Positions 21,023-32,339 of a DNA stretch of 64,000 nucleotides are shown here, piece by piece. The translations under genes and the position numbers were made by a program. The stretch lies in contig CM049417.1 of the NCBI GenBank assembly GCA_026929865.2, positions 22,011,501 to 22,075,500 of the forward strand. Reading direction: 5' to 3'. Each line of letters starts with the position of its first letter. Within the stretch, counting starts at the first letter, position 1. The DNA is from Hyperoplus lanceolatus (taxonomy: Eukaryota > Chordata > Actinopteri > Uranoscopiformes > Ammodytidae). Below the pieces are notes generated by a model, which saw nothing but the letters and a program-made list of their open reading frames with translations, was not told the origin of the DNA and made no database searches.

Positions 21023-24000
21023 GTACAGTCAATATATCTTCAAATTTCTTTTACTTTTAAATGCTATGAACATTTCCCGTCGACCATTAGATAATTTTAT
21101 TCCAAAATGCGATGGACCTATTCTGCTCCCCCCCTCCTCCACACGGTTTTATGCCAAAAAAAGAGCGACTTATTGCCTCGGGCATTTATTTGCGTCACCG
21201 CGCTTTACGCATATGGCCCAAGTCCCCCATAAAGCTAATGCAGTCTGCTGTATTTTACTGGTGACACATATGTTGTCACTGAACACTAGTTCTGCCAATG
21301 TCAAGTGCGTGGAAGTGTCTTTATCCACTTTAAGGTCACAGTATGAAGAAGTAAGCTAAATGGCGCCAACCTCGCACATTTCTATGGATCAAAGTGTCCA
21401 TTCCATGTTTTATAGTGATGACAATACTGACCTCCAAACTAATGACTATATTTGTTATATAAGTTGCTTGATAGGAATGCTACAGTGGATTTTCTTAGGG
21501 TGTAAATGAAAAGAAAAATAAGAAGAGAAGGCAAATGACAGTACATAGCGCTAAGGTCGCACTTTTAAGAAAATATAACAGTAAGCAACATAAAATCGAC
21601 AATATGGAATAAAAAAAAATACTTAACTGCTTCCAGGTAACACTAGCCTTACAATGTAAGGTCTTATAAAAGGCTGTTTGTATTGTTCTTAGACCGCCAT
21701 CACTTAATATGTTCCCTCATCCCCAAGTTACATTTCTACCATCCACCCCTGAGTTTGTGCGCGTGCACCAATGTGTCTCCTCTTCACTGTCCCAGATATC
21801 AACCAGACAGTGCGGATCGTGCTGTACAGCCTCATCTTCCTCCTCAGCGTGGTGGGCAACAGCCTGATCGTGGCTGTGCTGCTGCGGAACAGACGCATGC
21901 GCACCGTCACCAACCTGTTCCTACTGTCGCTGTCCGTAAGCGACCTGATGGTCTCCCTGGTGTGCATCCCCTTCACCCTCATCCCCAACCTCATGCGGGA
22001 CTTCATCTTCGGCATCGGTATATGCAAGCTGGTCATGTACTTCATGGGTGAGGGGAATTATGATCATCACATTATTATTTTTTATTAGGGGTCTTTACAT
22101 CTAAAACGTTCCTTCTGCAGTTAAAATATACACATTCTGGACGTTGATGTTATTTTTGACTTACAGTAATTACCCACTCCAAGAGTATTTAGTATTGTCT
22201 GAAAACATTAACAGCTATATCCATAACCCTCTTTTTGAATTACTTAAAGCTACAGTCACCTTTTCATATAAATGAATGTCAGTCACATTCAAGCCATTGC
22301 CAAATTAGTTGACACTAAGTTGATTAAGCCTTATCAGCTCCACAAAACTCTCTCTGTATTTCTCAGTATGGCAGCATTTACAAACTGGTGTCACACCCTG
22401 ACACTGGTGCAGGAGCTCAAGAAGAGCCCAAGAAATGTTTCAGTTGCTGATTCTATTTCTCAGAAAAAACCTGGACATACAGCAGAAGGTATAAAATCCA
22501 TGTGACATCACTGAAGGCTATACCTCATGTAGATGCACCGACAGTGTTGTTGTAATCACTCAGAATTCCTCATGGGGGCAACAGAAGTTACGCACTATGC
22601 ACTATGGCTTTGAAATATACACTTTTCTGGACTGGATTTTTTTTTACTTTCCCACCCTCCCTAATTTAATATTGTCTGAAATCAGCCATACCCAAAATGA
22701 ATATTTTCTGTCCATACTGTGTGTGCAAGGACAAAACTCCGGTGTTAGGCTCTGAAAACAAGGATGTAATCGAAGGAGGATGTAAACAAAGGGTATAAAC
22801 AAAGGGGGGCCACCGTAACTAAATAAGTGAATATCTCCGATCACGATACGCTCCCTGTAAATACTGTGTGCACACTCAAAAAAAGCTGGTGTAAATACAC
22901 AGCCTAGGCTCTGTAAACTAAACTGGTACGTATATTGTGCTGGTGTACATGTATGATATTTACAGAGCCTAGGCTGTGTATAAACAGTGAACTTTTTTTC
23001 AGCGCACGCACAGTACGGACAGGTAGCGAATCATGAGGACATATTCACCGATTTAGACAAAAAGTGATTTTTGACAAAAAGCATTCTCCAGAATTATTGA
23101 CTCCACCTTTAAACATGTTAAACAAATTTCCTAAAGCTTTGCCCTCAAATCCCTCAAAGTCCTGTCATCTCCTGATGCAAAATGATTCATCTCTGTATGT
23201 CCATGGGGAGAAACTATTAGCTTTTTTCAGTGCGCAGGTAATTGAATTGTATATCTGACGAGAGGATGACTGTCATCTTAGGCTTTGTACTGTGCAAAGT
23301 TTAATTTCCCTGCATCTTACCCATACTCCCGGGGCTGTATATGAGCTTGAGTTAAAAACAGTTTAGGTCAAAGGGATCTTGTTGACAGAGACAGTGGATC
23401 TACCTCAAGACACTAGTTCAGATCCTCCTGCTATATTGACTGTACATTATTATATGCAGTCTTTTCTGTTGTTTGCAGTTCTATACAACAGCTGATTCTC
23501 CCTCAAAGACACATTTCTGAAAAAATTACAGGTGTCTATGAGCAGAGCACAGATCATGGATGGTGGCAAGGACTAAGACACGTCTAAAGTCAATATTTAT
23601 GCTTGGCATGGGTGATGAAAATGATTTGGAAATGAAGAATACAGTCTACCACAAACTAAAAATAAGTTTGGGACAATCAAAACGGAGGCCAACAGAACAT
23701 ATTAAGTTCCCCTCTACTCAGAAATCACTTATTGTCCTCTACTTATGTACGTTTGAGCCTTTCTTTGCAGAATGTTTTATGTTCAGCTTTGTACATCATC
23801 TGATGATGACATGTGACAGAGTATAATGACAGGTCTGCACAACCCGGATTCTGTAATCCAATATAACCACATACGGAAAGTGTGTGGTGGAAACATGAGA
23901 GCTCCGGCAAACTTTTCTCTGTGAATGGAGTTTTCAAAACCCAATTGTACAGTGGTTTTTAAGAGTTTTCTCACTCACAGCCGCTGCCTTTTGTGGCTGA

Positions 24001-27000
24001 AAACAACAGAGAGAGCGGGAAGTTAACCAAAGCAGTAAAGTTGAGGGACATATTGTTAAACAATGAGCTGAAACACACTATAAACCTGTGAAAGGTTTGG
24101 GAGGGGGGGCAGAGTATTTAAAATGTAGTGTCTTAAGCAGATGCCTGGAAGGGATCTTCTAAGGTAAGAAAGGTAGCTTTGCGTAAGTAAAAGCCACAAC
24201 CTAAAGGAGTAGAGAGTAAAACCAAACCACAACTTTCAAACTATTCCCACACCTTAATACTCAATGACATAATTAATTCAAAAGCCAATCCAAAAGTCTT
24301 CCAGTGACATGGCTCCTCCCCCAAAACGCCTGCTATTAGTTTAGTCGACTTTAACTCAAACTGAAGCATAAGCGGAACAACTCACAGGCACAACAACATT
24401 CAGAAACATGTTTTTATGTTTTTATTTCCAAATGATTTCTCGAAAGACCAATAACAGAGGGAGGCTATGGACAGCTTTGAGGTGGAAACTTTAAATCAAT
24501 TTGGATCAATTCCCCAGGTTTCTTTTTCTACTTATCGGAGAGATTCTGCTTGGAGACTCTGTAATAAGGTGCAGTCGTTAGAGATGGTGACTTTTTACCA
24601 ATATTTCATTTTCATCCAATTACAGGCCCGCTAGCAAATCTGATTTTCACCGTTCTCCTTACTTCCTGTTGCTCCATCTAACGGGTGCTTGCCGGGATTA
24701 ATCCCCTCATTTGTTCTTGTGTTTATCTGTTTACGCCTCTCTCTCCTTTTGGTTGCTCATTTCAATGTATTTATAGTTGAGGCTTGTTATTCTTACTGCT
24801 GAGGACAGAGCATCAGTGCAGGATGTGCTCTGTTGCCGCTCAACTGTATAATTTAATTTGACGCAAACATAAACAGTAGGGCCGAGATTGTTTATCGGCC
24901 TGTGGCATGCCACAGCGACCACTGACATACCATGGCATGTGCCACTCACTAACGGTAAATGCCAGTCCCAAAAATGGTAACTGCCGGTCCCAAAAATGGT
25001 AAATGCCAATCTGTAAAATGTATAGCCTACATTTTCGAATAAAATGAAAGGCCAAATATATATTTTTTTTAAGATTAAACTCTGTCTCCTCAATCACGTT
25101 ATCAACGTAGGTCTACCATCAAAAGTCACACTAACCAAGGTGTCGCACATGTTTTCACTCTCAACCACTCAAAAAAATTTCCCCAACTCGTCAACATTGA
25201 TGAATGGTCAGTGTCCCTTTGAGTCACTTTTTGACCAACAATGTATCCCAATATTCTAATTTTTTGATGCGCAATAATATAGCCTATAGCCAGTACTACA
25301 GCAAGTCATGTGCCAAGTGTGCCACCGCACAGGGCCTCGCGCTTGGTTTTCAATAATATTTTCTTTATTTAAATATACAGTGGAAAAGGCACACAAGGAA
25401 GTATGGGGCCCCTTCACCAAAAAGGAATAGGCTAAGGCTATGGCAAACACTCCCTGGATAGAACATACTATGGGACTGAGACCTGTCACATACAAACAGC
25501 TGGTCAGAACGGAGTAGTGCTCGCTTACTCTACAAATATGCCAAGAGCGCACGGATCGGAGACCGTCTCTGTAAGCGCTATAGTTCTGCTGATGCAAAGG
25601 GAAGCGACCAAAACACTACCAGATCACTGCTTTACACCTTTAAAGTAGACTCGAAAGGCACTGTTTTGGCTGATAAGCGGGTTAGAACATTGTGCGTTGT
25701 TGCGTGGCAGCAACAGCATGACGGTCAAAAAAGTCACATGAACGCTGCATGTGAATCAAGAAAGCAATCAAATCACCGACTCTCTTCGCTGCACCATATC
25801 TTTGGTAGGAGCTTTTTTGGTCCATGTACGTTTTAATCGTTTGTTTTTTAGATTGAATCCAAAGCGACAGAAAGGGGAAAACCACTCGTATTTTCGTTTT
25901 ACCGTTTTCTTGCTGGAATACAGAAACGAAAATACAAGCCGAATTCTCCTTTACTTGTTTATTGGTACAAAACCAAAAAAGACTATGACAAAAACAAGAA
26001 AACGGGAGAAATCAGTTTGTTTGTGTCCAATTTCCCCTTCTCTGGTTTCTTTCTGTAAAACGAATAAAAAAGCCTCATTGGCTATTCGATCTGTGGGCGA
26101 GCTTTATGCTGATTGGCTACTGCACTCTGTGGCTGTGCTGCGGTGAGCTCCCTACACACTGTGCACTGAGAGACTGTGTTGAATAGCCTATAAAAAAGTT
26201 TGAATTAAAATAAATTCATTAAAATAAAACGGGTGGTCGGAAACAACTGTCTACAACGGCCTATTAGGGCCACTGTGAAAAAAGGAGCCGCCGGACAGAG
26301 GTATTTTTCAGGGGGAAAATAGCCTACATTTTTTTCATTAAACTCAATGAAGTTCTGAGAATGAACTCAGAAGTTTGCTGCAACCAACTCTGAGTTTGTT
26401 TTCACTTTACGCTGCGGTTTCGACTGAAGAAAGCCTGGAACAGTGCGTCCCTGTACAGTTTGAAGAACAAATACTTCACAGAAATTTCCATCAGGATGTT
26501 TTTTATGATGATTTCATGTTTTTATCTATCATTCATCAGATCAATATTCTCAGTGCTCGTGTTGTTCATATAAGCCACCTAACACACCGTGAACATGCTC
26601 ATACAGAATAAATGATTTGACGTGAACACTGTCAACAGTTAATGGGTGAGCACCTATTAAGCATTACACATAGCCTGTATCAACCTGTGAGACACTTTTA
26701 TCTGGAAAACCAGCCTCACAACTTTATCTTCACAAATCAGTTAGGAGGTAGAGTTATTGGGGGACGGACAAGATCAGCAAATATAGCCGGTCAAATAGCC
26801 GACTGGCTCTACCCCATACACAACTCCGAACATAATACCCCACTAGGCTCTACAGTAGGCTATGAATTAAAGCGCTTTCCCTTTAATAATCAATATCACG
26901 TTTGCAGTTTAGAATGTGATCAGGCATGTACAGTCCCTTCCAAAAGTATTGGAACAGTTAGGCCAATTCCTTTATTTTTGCTGTAGACTGGAAACACACC

Positions 27001-29888
27001 AAAATATGAATATGAGACAATAAATCAACATTTCAGCTTTCATTTCCAGGTATTTAGATCTGACTCTGATACACAGCTGTGAAGAAAGCATTATTTGTAA
27101 AGGAACACTACATTTTTAGGTGAGCAAAAGTATTGGAACAGATAGACTTAAAATACATTTAAGTGAATAAGACTTAATATTTTGTTGCAAATCCTTTGCT
27201 TGCAATAACTGCATCAAGCCTTGGGATTCAACCCTTAAGACAAACTAACAAAAAATACACTGACCTTTTTCCTTTCCAATTCCAGTCTTTATGTCAAGCT
27301 GAGGTAACAAAACTTAACCAAGCAAATGTGCATATTTCATATATTCCTTTAAAAAAATACAATGTATTGTGCACTGTCAAACAAAGAAAAAGTATTTTAT
27401 GGATTTTCTTATTCATGCAGGTGTCTCAGTAAGCGTTTCCACGTTTAACCTGGTGGCCATCTCCCTGGAGCGCTACAGCGCCATCTGCAACCCTCTGACC
27501 TCCAGGGCTTGGCAGACCAAATCCCACGCAGCCAAGGTCATCAGTGCCACATGGGTGGCCTCCTTCATCCTCATGCTCCCATACCCCGTCTCCAGCACAC
27601 TCAAGCCCTTCACCCGCCTAGACAACAGCACCGGACACATGTGTCGCCTGGTGTGGCCCAACGACGTCATCCAGCAGTCCTGGTAAGATGTGGGTCCATG
27701 TATTTTTTGATCATTTGTTTTTAGGATTGAATCCCAAAGTGACAGAAAGGAGAATACCACTTGATTTTTTTGTTTTACCGTTTTCTTGCTGGAATGCAGA
27801 AACGAAAATACCAGCCGAATTCTCCTTTTCTTGCTTATTGGTTCAAAACCAAAAAAGACTATGACAGAAACAAGGACACGGGTAAACGGAGATGTTTTAT
27901 GTCCGATTTCCCTTTGTTCGATTCTGACTGTAGAAAATATAAACAAGCCTCTTTAGCTGTGCCACTGAGAGCTTCCTACTTCTTTTTTTTTTATTTAAGA
28001 ACACGTTCTCACTCCCAACTACTTTTTGGTTTTGTACCAATAAGCAAGAAAGGGAGAATTCGTCTGGAATTTTTGTTTCTGCATTCCAGCTGGAAAAATG
28101 TAAAACGAAAATACAAGTGGTTTTCTCCTTTCTGTCACTTGGGATTCAACCCTTAAGACAAACTAACAAAAAATACACCGACCGCGCAAGCTCATTTTTG
28201 TGTTCGCAAAGTGATGAGCTGGATACTTTCAAACCGTATCAAACACACACACACTCACTTTCTGTTCTCTGCCGTTCTGAGTGGAACATAAACGGTAGGC
28301 TACAGCGGGGAAGAGGAAGGGGAGGATGTTGACGTTGGTATCTAGCGTGAGCTAGATACCAACGACATAGTTGGCGATATCCGGTCAACCAGACTACTGT
28401 CCCAGTGTCTCCACACATGGTGGACTCAGATGTGGTTGTGGATACAGCAGTCCTTTGCTCATTTCAGATGACTTCTTTTTCGATTCTTTCAGTCCGGTGC
28501 TGCCGTTGAGAGACGACCACTTTTGGAAATACTGTCGTCTTACACATATCTGACCCTTCAAAATAAAAGCTCACGATCTCAAATTATTTCTTATTCTTAA
28601 AGTCAATTAACTTATAGAGGCCATTTTAACAAAACACATTTCGATCAAAGTTCCTTTTCTAGAAGGACTAAAAGTACAATAAATTAGAATAATTAAAGAT
28701 GAATGAGTGAAACTTTGGCGTTGGTGTTCATTTAGATTAGATACAATGAATGTTCTTTGGCATTTGTCGGTTCCAGGTATGTGTGTCTATTGTTGCTGCT
28801 CTTCCTTATCCCCGGGATGGTCATGATGGCAGCATATGGACTCATCTCCGTGGAGCTCTACCGGGGCATCAGATTTGAGCTGTCCAGCAGGAAATCTACC
28901 AGAGGTATGGAAACTACTGTAATTATAGCAAGAATATAGCATCAGAATAACCTAGTTCCTCTTTTGCAAAATGATTTATTTAAACATGTGGGCAAACAGT
29001 AGCAAAAAGTGTATTTCTTTGGGACTATTTTCAGCTGCGGATTGTTACACATTTGGTGGTCTAGTGTGTTTGCAGCAACAGGATGGTATTTGTGAGACTG
29101 ACTCAGCATAACCAACCATGTCTTTGATACTAAACATGAATTGAACAGGTCTCCCAGTGAAATGTTGGGGCTTCTTGATGTTGTTTTTGGAGATCTCAAA
29201 ATAAATGTCTATGGCACAGAGAAAATAAGCTATAGCAGGATTGGCTTTCCAATAATGACGGCTCTTTGATCCAAAAATGTTTTTATCCTGCTGACTTCAG
29301 TATTCTATTTCCCCATTCTTTCCAATGACAGAGAGACAAGCCAGCACAAGCAGCATGAAGCCCGGAGACAGCGATGGCTGCTACCTCCAGCCGTCTAAGA
29401 AGAAGAGCCTCACACTGAGCACAGGTAGTCGTCAGGCTGTGGGCCGTGTGGCCAGCACTAGCTCCACAGCTAACCTGCTAGCTAAGAAGCGTGTTATCCG
29501 CATGCTGCTGGTCATCGTGCTCCTCTTCTTCCTGTGCTGGACTCCCATCTTTGTGGTTAACGCGTGGCAGGCTTTCGACCGACGCTCAGCCCACCGCCTG
29601 ACGGGCGCGCCTATCTCCTTCATACACCTGCTGTCCTACACCTCGGCCTGCGTCAACCCCATCATCTACTGCTTCATGAACAAGCGCTTCCGCCAGGGCA
29701 TGCTGGCTACATTCACCTGCTGCAGCTGTCTGAGGAGGAAGGCTTTAGGGAGGTTGGCCGTCAGCCGCTCGGCTAAAGGGGAACTGGGCAGATCCACAGC
29801 AGGGCCAAAGACCAATGGTCATACCCCGCCAAGCGCAGGCAGCACACGCGTCACCTACCGCACCTCAGCCTGGAGTGAGCTTACTTAA
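20896..29888 (+). CDS. cckar: Cholecystokinin type A receptor (complete, 5 coding exons)
   Basis: Class A G-protein-coupled receptor for sulfated cholecystokinin; in vertebrates it couples mainly to Gq and controls gut and pancreas responses and satiety. Exons 20896-21022, 21796-22047, 27421-27682, 28777-28904 and 29332-29888 join to 1326 nt, 441 residues (human about 428). Visible marks: N-glycosylation sites NST and NIS near residues 12 and 28; TM1 with VVGN (N64); TM2 with LSVSD (D92); Cys119 for the extracellular disulfide; ERY at 143-145; third-loop DSDGCYLQ; TM6 LLFFLCWTPIF; TM7 NPIIY (365-369); and CCSC for palmitoylation. Two in-frame ATGs follow a stop at 20872; 20896 has the better context (G at -3 and +4), and 20881 would add 5 residues. 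It is preferred over cckbr because of ANLLAKKRVIRMLLVI and its neighbours. Confidence 0.96.
21023..21795. other. cckar intron 1
   Basis: 773 bp, no repeat or gene recognised. Confidence 0.7.
21796..22047 (+). CDS. cckar: cckar exon 2 (TM1-TM2)
   Basis: 252 nt, acceptor TGTCCCAG, donor GTGAGG. It encodes DINQTVRIVLYSLIFLLSVV through IPNLMRDFIFGIGICKL and YFM, covering TM1, TM2 and the start of TM3. Confidence 0.97.
22896..22980. repeat. Short inverted repeat with perfect 22-bp arms
   Basis: Arms 22896-22917 and 22959-22980 are exact reverse complements (CACAGCCTAGGCTCTGTAAA core) around a 41-bp centre. AAAAAAAGCTG and CTTTTTTTCAG just outside are also roughly inverted, so this may be the inner part of a slightly larger MITE. 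Confidence 0.85.
25800..26060 (+). repeat. Dispersed repeat, sibling of 27690-27955
   Basis: Shares ATTGAATCC.AA.....GACAGAAAGG, TTTTACCGTTTTCTTGCTGG and AACCAAAAAAGACTATGAC with 27690-27955 in direct orientation, and with 28005-28185 in inverted orientation. Confidence 0.85.
26933..27225. mobile_element. Truncated Tc1-like transposon end
   Basis: Begins CAGTCCCTTCCAAAAGTATT with a second AAAAGTATTGGAACA at 27127. This is the familiar terminal repeat of a fish Tc1 family. After 27225 it switches to another repeat (GGGATTCAACCCTTAAGACA, also at 28141), so only one end remains. Confidence 0.7.
27421..27682 (+). CDS. cckar: cckar exon 3 (TM3-TM4)
   Basis: 262 nt, acceptor TTCATGCAG, donor GTAAGA. 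It encodes GVSVSVSTFNLVAISLERYS, the TM4 segment WVASFILMLPYPV, and the extracellular loop with HMCRLVWPNDVIQQSW. Confidence 0.97.
27690..28185. mobile_element. Inverted-repeat element in cckar intron 3
   Basis: 27690-27955 and 28005-28185 are inverted copies of the same sequence (AACGAAAATAC, AAGCAAGAAA, GACAGAAAGG blocks on opposite strands) around a ~50-bp centre. The short open frame at 27761-28156 only reads through it. Confidence 0.75.
28777..28904 (+). CDS. cckar: cckar exon 4 (TM5)
   Basis: 128 nt, acceptor GTTCCAG, donor GTATGG. It encodes LLFLIPGMVMMAAYGLISVE and LYRGIRFELSSRKSTR, the fifth membrane segment and the start of the third intracellular loop. Confidence 0.96.
28905..29331. 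other. cckar intron 4
   Basis: 427 bp, nothing recognised. Confidence 0.7.
29332..29888 (+). CDS. cckar: cckar exon 5 (TM6-TM7, C-tail, stop)
   Basis: 557 nt, acceptor AATGACAG, ending in TAA at 29886-29888. It carries the rest of the third loop, TM6, TM7 with NPIIY, the cysteine cluster and a Ser/Thr-rich tail. Confidence 0.97.
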
Positions 29889-29903
29889 AACTGGATGTGG
29901 ATA

Positions 29904-29943
<40 letters not shown>

Positions 29944-29965
29944 TGTTTGTGTTTGTGTGTGTGTA
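29904..29965. repeat. (GT)n microsatellite in the cckar 3' region
   Basis: GT/GTTT repeats starting 16 bp after the cckar stop codon. Confidence 0.95.
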
Positions 29966-29966
29966 A

Positions 29967-30529
29967 AGGTGCGAACACACTGCACTCCGCGGCGCGGCGG
30001 TTGGCCGCGCGAATCGCAGGTTCCGCGCCGCGTGATCATATTGGGTCATATTGGGTCATATTGTGTCCGCTGCCCACCGCCCGACCAGAGTAGCCTTCTC
30101 CTACTCTGGGGATATGCTGCCGCTGGTGCTAACCGGTGCTGAGAGCACCAGTCTGCTGTGCTGATGGTGCTTTACCCAAGCTAACCGGTGCTAACTTGGT
30201 TCATAAAGCAAAACTGATAGCTGTACACAGCAGGCAACAGACACAGAGGCTATTCACAGAATTAATGGGAGCAAACTGTGACTATTATGTTTTCATCCAT
30301 CTTAATTTCCTCTGTCCGTCGTCCCGAAGCGAGTGACGTTGGGAGGAGCTCAACGCTGATTGGCTATCGCGGCGTGGCCGGCTGTAAAAAGTTCAATATT
30401 CTCAACTCCTGCTGCGTGAACCGCTCTATGCCCGCTGCCGGCCGCCCGTTCGAGCGGCGCCGCGCATATACCGCGGCCATACTTTGTATGGAAACTCGCT
30501 GCGCAGCGGAGTGCAGTGTGTTTGCACCT
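29967..30529. mobile_element. Harbinger-like MITE, TAA target duplication
   Basis: Ends AGGTGCGAACACACTGCACT and, inverted, AGTGCAGTGTGTTTGCACCT. TAA lies on both sides (29964-29966, 30530-30532). The left end is 78 bp past the cckar stop, so it is probably in the 3' UTR. The interior is GC-rich with no coding capacity. Confidence 0.88.
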
Positions 30530-30564
30530 TAAGAGCTCCGGCCTGAGTGCAAACAGTTGAGTTT

Positions 30565-31015
30565 TTTTCATTTCATTTAACTTTTATTTATCCTCGAGAG
30601 ACCAATTGAGGGGTGACCCTCATTTACAATGGTGTCGAGTTCAAACAAATTCAAAGGAAAAACAACAATACATAAACAATATTCAACGCAAATACATCAA
30701 ATACACAACAACAGGTGAAGAGAAAAACAATTGAAACATTTACACAGTGGTGAAGATTAAGTGGTAGCAATTAAAATTAAATGGGTGAAAGTACAATATA
30801 GCCTAATTAAAACAGTTACAGGTAGAGTTTGGCAGATTTAAAATAGTTTGTTTAAATTGGTTAAAGGATATGAAGTTATTTAGTTTAATTTGTTGCTGTA
30901 AATTGTTCCAGGAGTCAGGGGCACTGAAGCTAAAAGCTGTCTTTCCTAGCTCAGACCGGGCTTGTGGGACATAAAGCATAAGCATGTCAGTGGAGCGGGT
31001 CTGATAAAGTGAAGT
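30565..31015 (-). pseudogene. 3' end of an L2/CR1-type LINE
   Basis: The minus-strand peptide SELGKTAFSFSAPDSWNNLQ with LNNFISFNQFKQTI (30985-30803) is the conserved C-terminus of fish L2-like LINE polymerases. The 3' tail on the minus strand reads ..GGATAAATAAAAGTTAAATG. Everything upstream of the last ~60 codons is missing. Confidence 0.75.
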
Positions 31016-32339
31016 GAATCCATGGTGTGTTGTCTTAACGTAACGTGTGTGTGAAGCCAGGTCTGAAGTTCCTGATTATTTTCCATGTACAATCGAACAC
31101 AGCAGGCAAGCCTGGTCGAGTGTTGTCACTGCCGAGTGCCAATGGATGTAGCGATACAGACTCTCTCTGTCTGCACTTCTCATAACTTCTGGGTCACAAT
31201 GTTTGATTAGAACACACAGAGAAAGCCTTCAGTAGGTAAGAACTACCAATATACTGATTTCATACAGTAGTACACAAGAGCTTTCATCAGTGGGTCATAT
31301 GCTCAATCACCATTGTTTTAACTCACTATTTGATAGATAGGAACTTAACAGACAATAAATTAGATGTTAATGCGACAGATTACATCTTTAATAGCAACTA
31401 ATATTATAAGTAATAAGTGAAAACAAGCGTCATTATCAGATATCAAAATCAAAAGTATGGCCGTCAAAATGACTAAAAAACATCAGAAAAACTTTGCTAA
31501 GCAGCTTCAAAGCAGGACCCCACAAAGCAGGACCCCACTGCACACACAGTGTGTGTGTGTGTGTGCGCAGCGAAGGGGCTTGTACAGTGTGTACTCTAAG
31601 AACTGGAGGGACCTTATCATTTAGTGGGACTTTGCACACCTGTATCCTCTTACTCCGTCAAAGAGTGAATTTCCGGCCTCATCCACTGTGTTAAATATAG
31701 CAGCATTGATGTAGCAACTTACCCCTGTTTTGTTTACCCGTGTCAACATGTTGCCATGTTCATTGTACAACCTCAATGGTGATGAGTAAATTGGTACTCT
31801 TTCTTTTAAAGGATTTCGTTTTGTATAATTGGATGATAATGTGCCTATTCTGACGGAAGTCCTCTTATAACACACAACTGAATGTAATGTAATCCCAGTG
31901 GCTGTGTATGGCATCGTTCTTTTGTTATAAACACAACCTAACCTACCAATAACCAACGTCTGGTTGACCAAATAATGACATTCAGTGCCCAGTGTGACAC
32001 TGCATTGGCCAGAGAAACTAGGAACTTGCAATGGCTTTAATCAAAGTGGACCAAAGAACAGAGGGCATTAGTGTCCAGAAAGGGGGGGGGGGGGGGGGGT
32101 CTGCTGGGAATTGTTCCCAGGGATAAGAGTTCCATTTGGGCTTGATTGATGCCCAAAGGCCTCCAGCCACTGGGAGATGCTTAACTAACACCATAGAGGG
32201 GGTGACTTAACTAAATGTTTATTCTTTACTTAAAAGATACACAAGTCTGAGTTTTTTCATCTGTACTGTTGCATGATTTAAAGTAAAGTATGCTAATGAT
32301 TCTCATGGCAATTAAAGAACAGAACACAAAGCAAGATTT
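31016..32339. other. Convergent intergenic sequence
   Basis: Between cckar and rbpj. A (GT)n run at 31550-31565 and a G18 run at 32082-32099 are visible. No gene recognised. Confidence 0.55.

Larger units (their letters stand above)
22048..27420. other. cckar intron 2
   Basis: 5.4 kb. Besides the palindrome at 22896, the direct repeat at 25800-26060 and the Tc1 end at 26933, it shows a cluster of related ATGGTAA.TGCC.GTCCCAAAA units at 24950-25020. No coding region. Confidence 0.6.

Noticed and set aside
20871..21359. 162-codon open frame at the start of cckar
   Set aside because: It is a different frame from the receptor exon and runs into the intron; the true exon 1 starts at 20896.
24731..25097. 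Overlapping minus-strand frames in cckar intron 2
   Set aside because: They read across local ATGGTAA.TGCC repeats in two frames; no coding evidence.
20896..29888. cckbr instead of cckar
   Set aside because: The TM5-TM7 sequence and third-loop ends match CCKAR better, and the neighbours tbc1d19 and rbpj are those of CCKAR.
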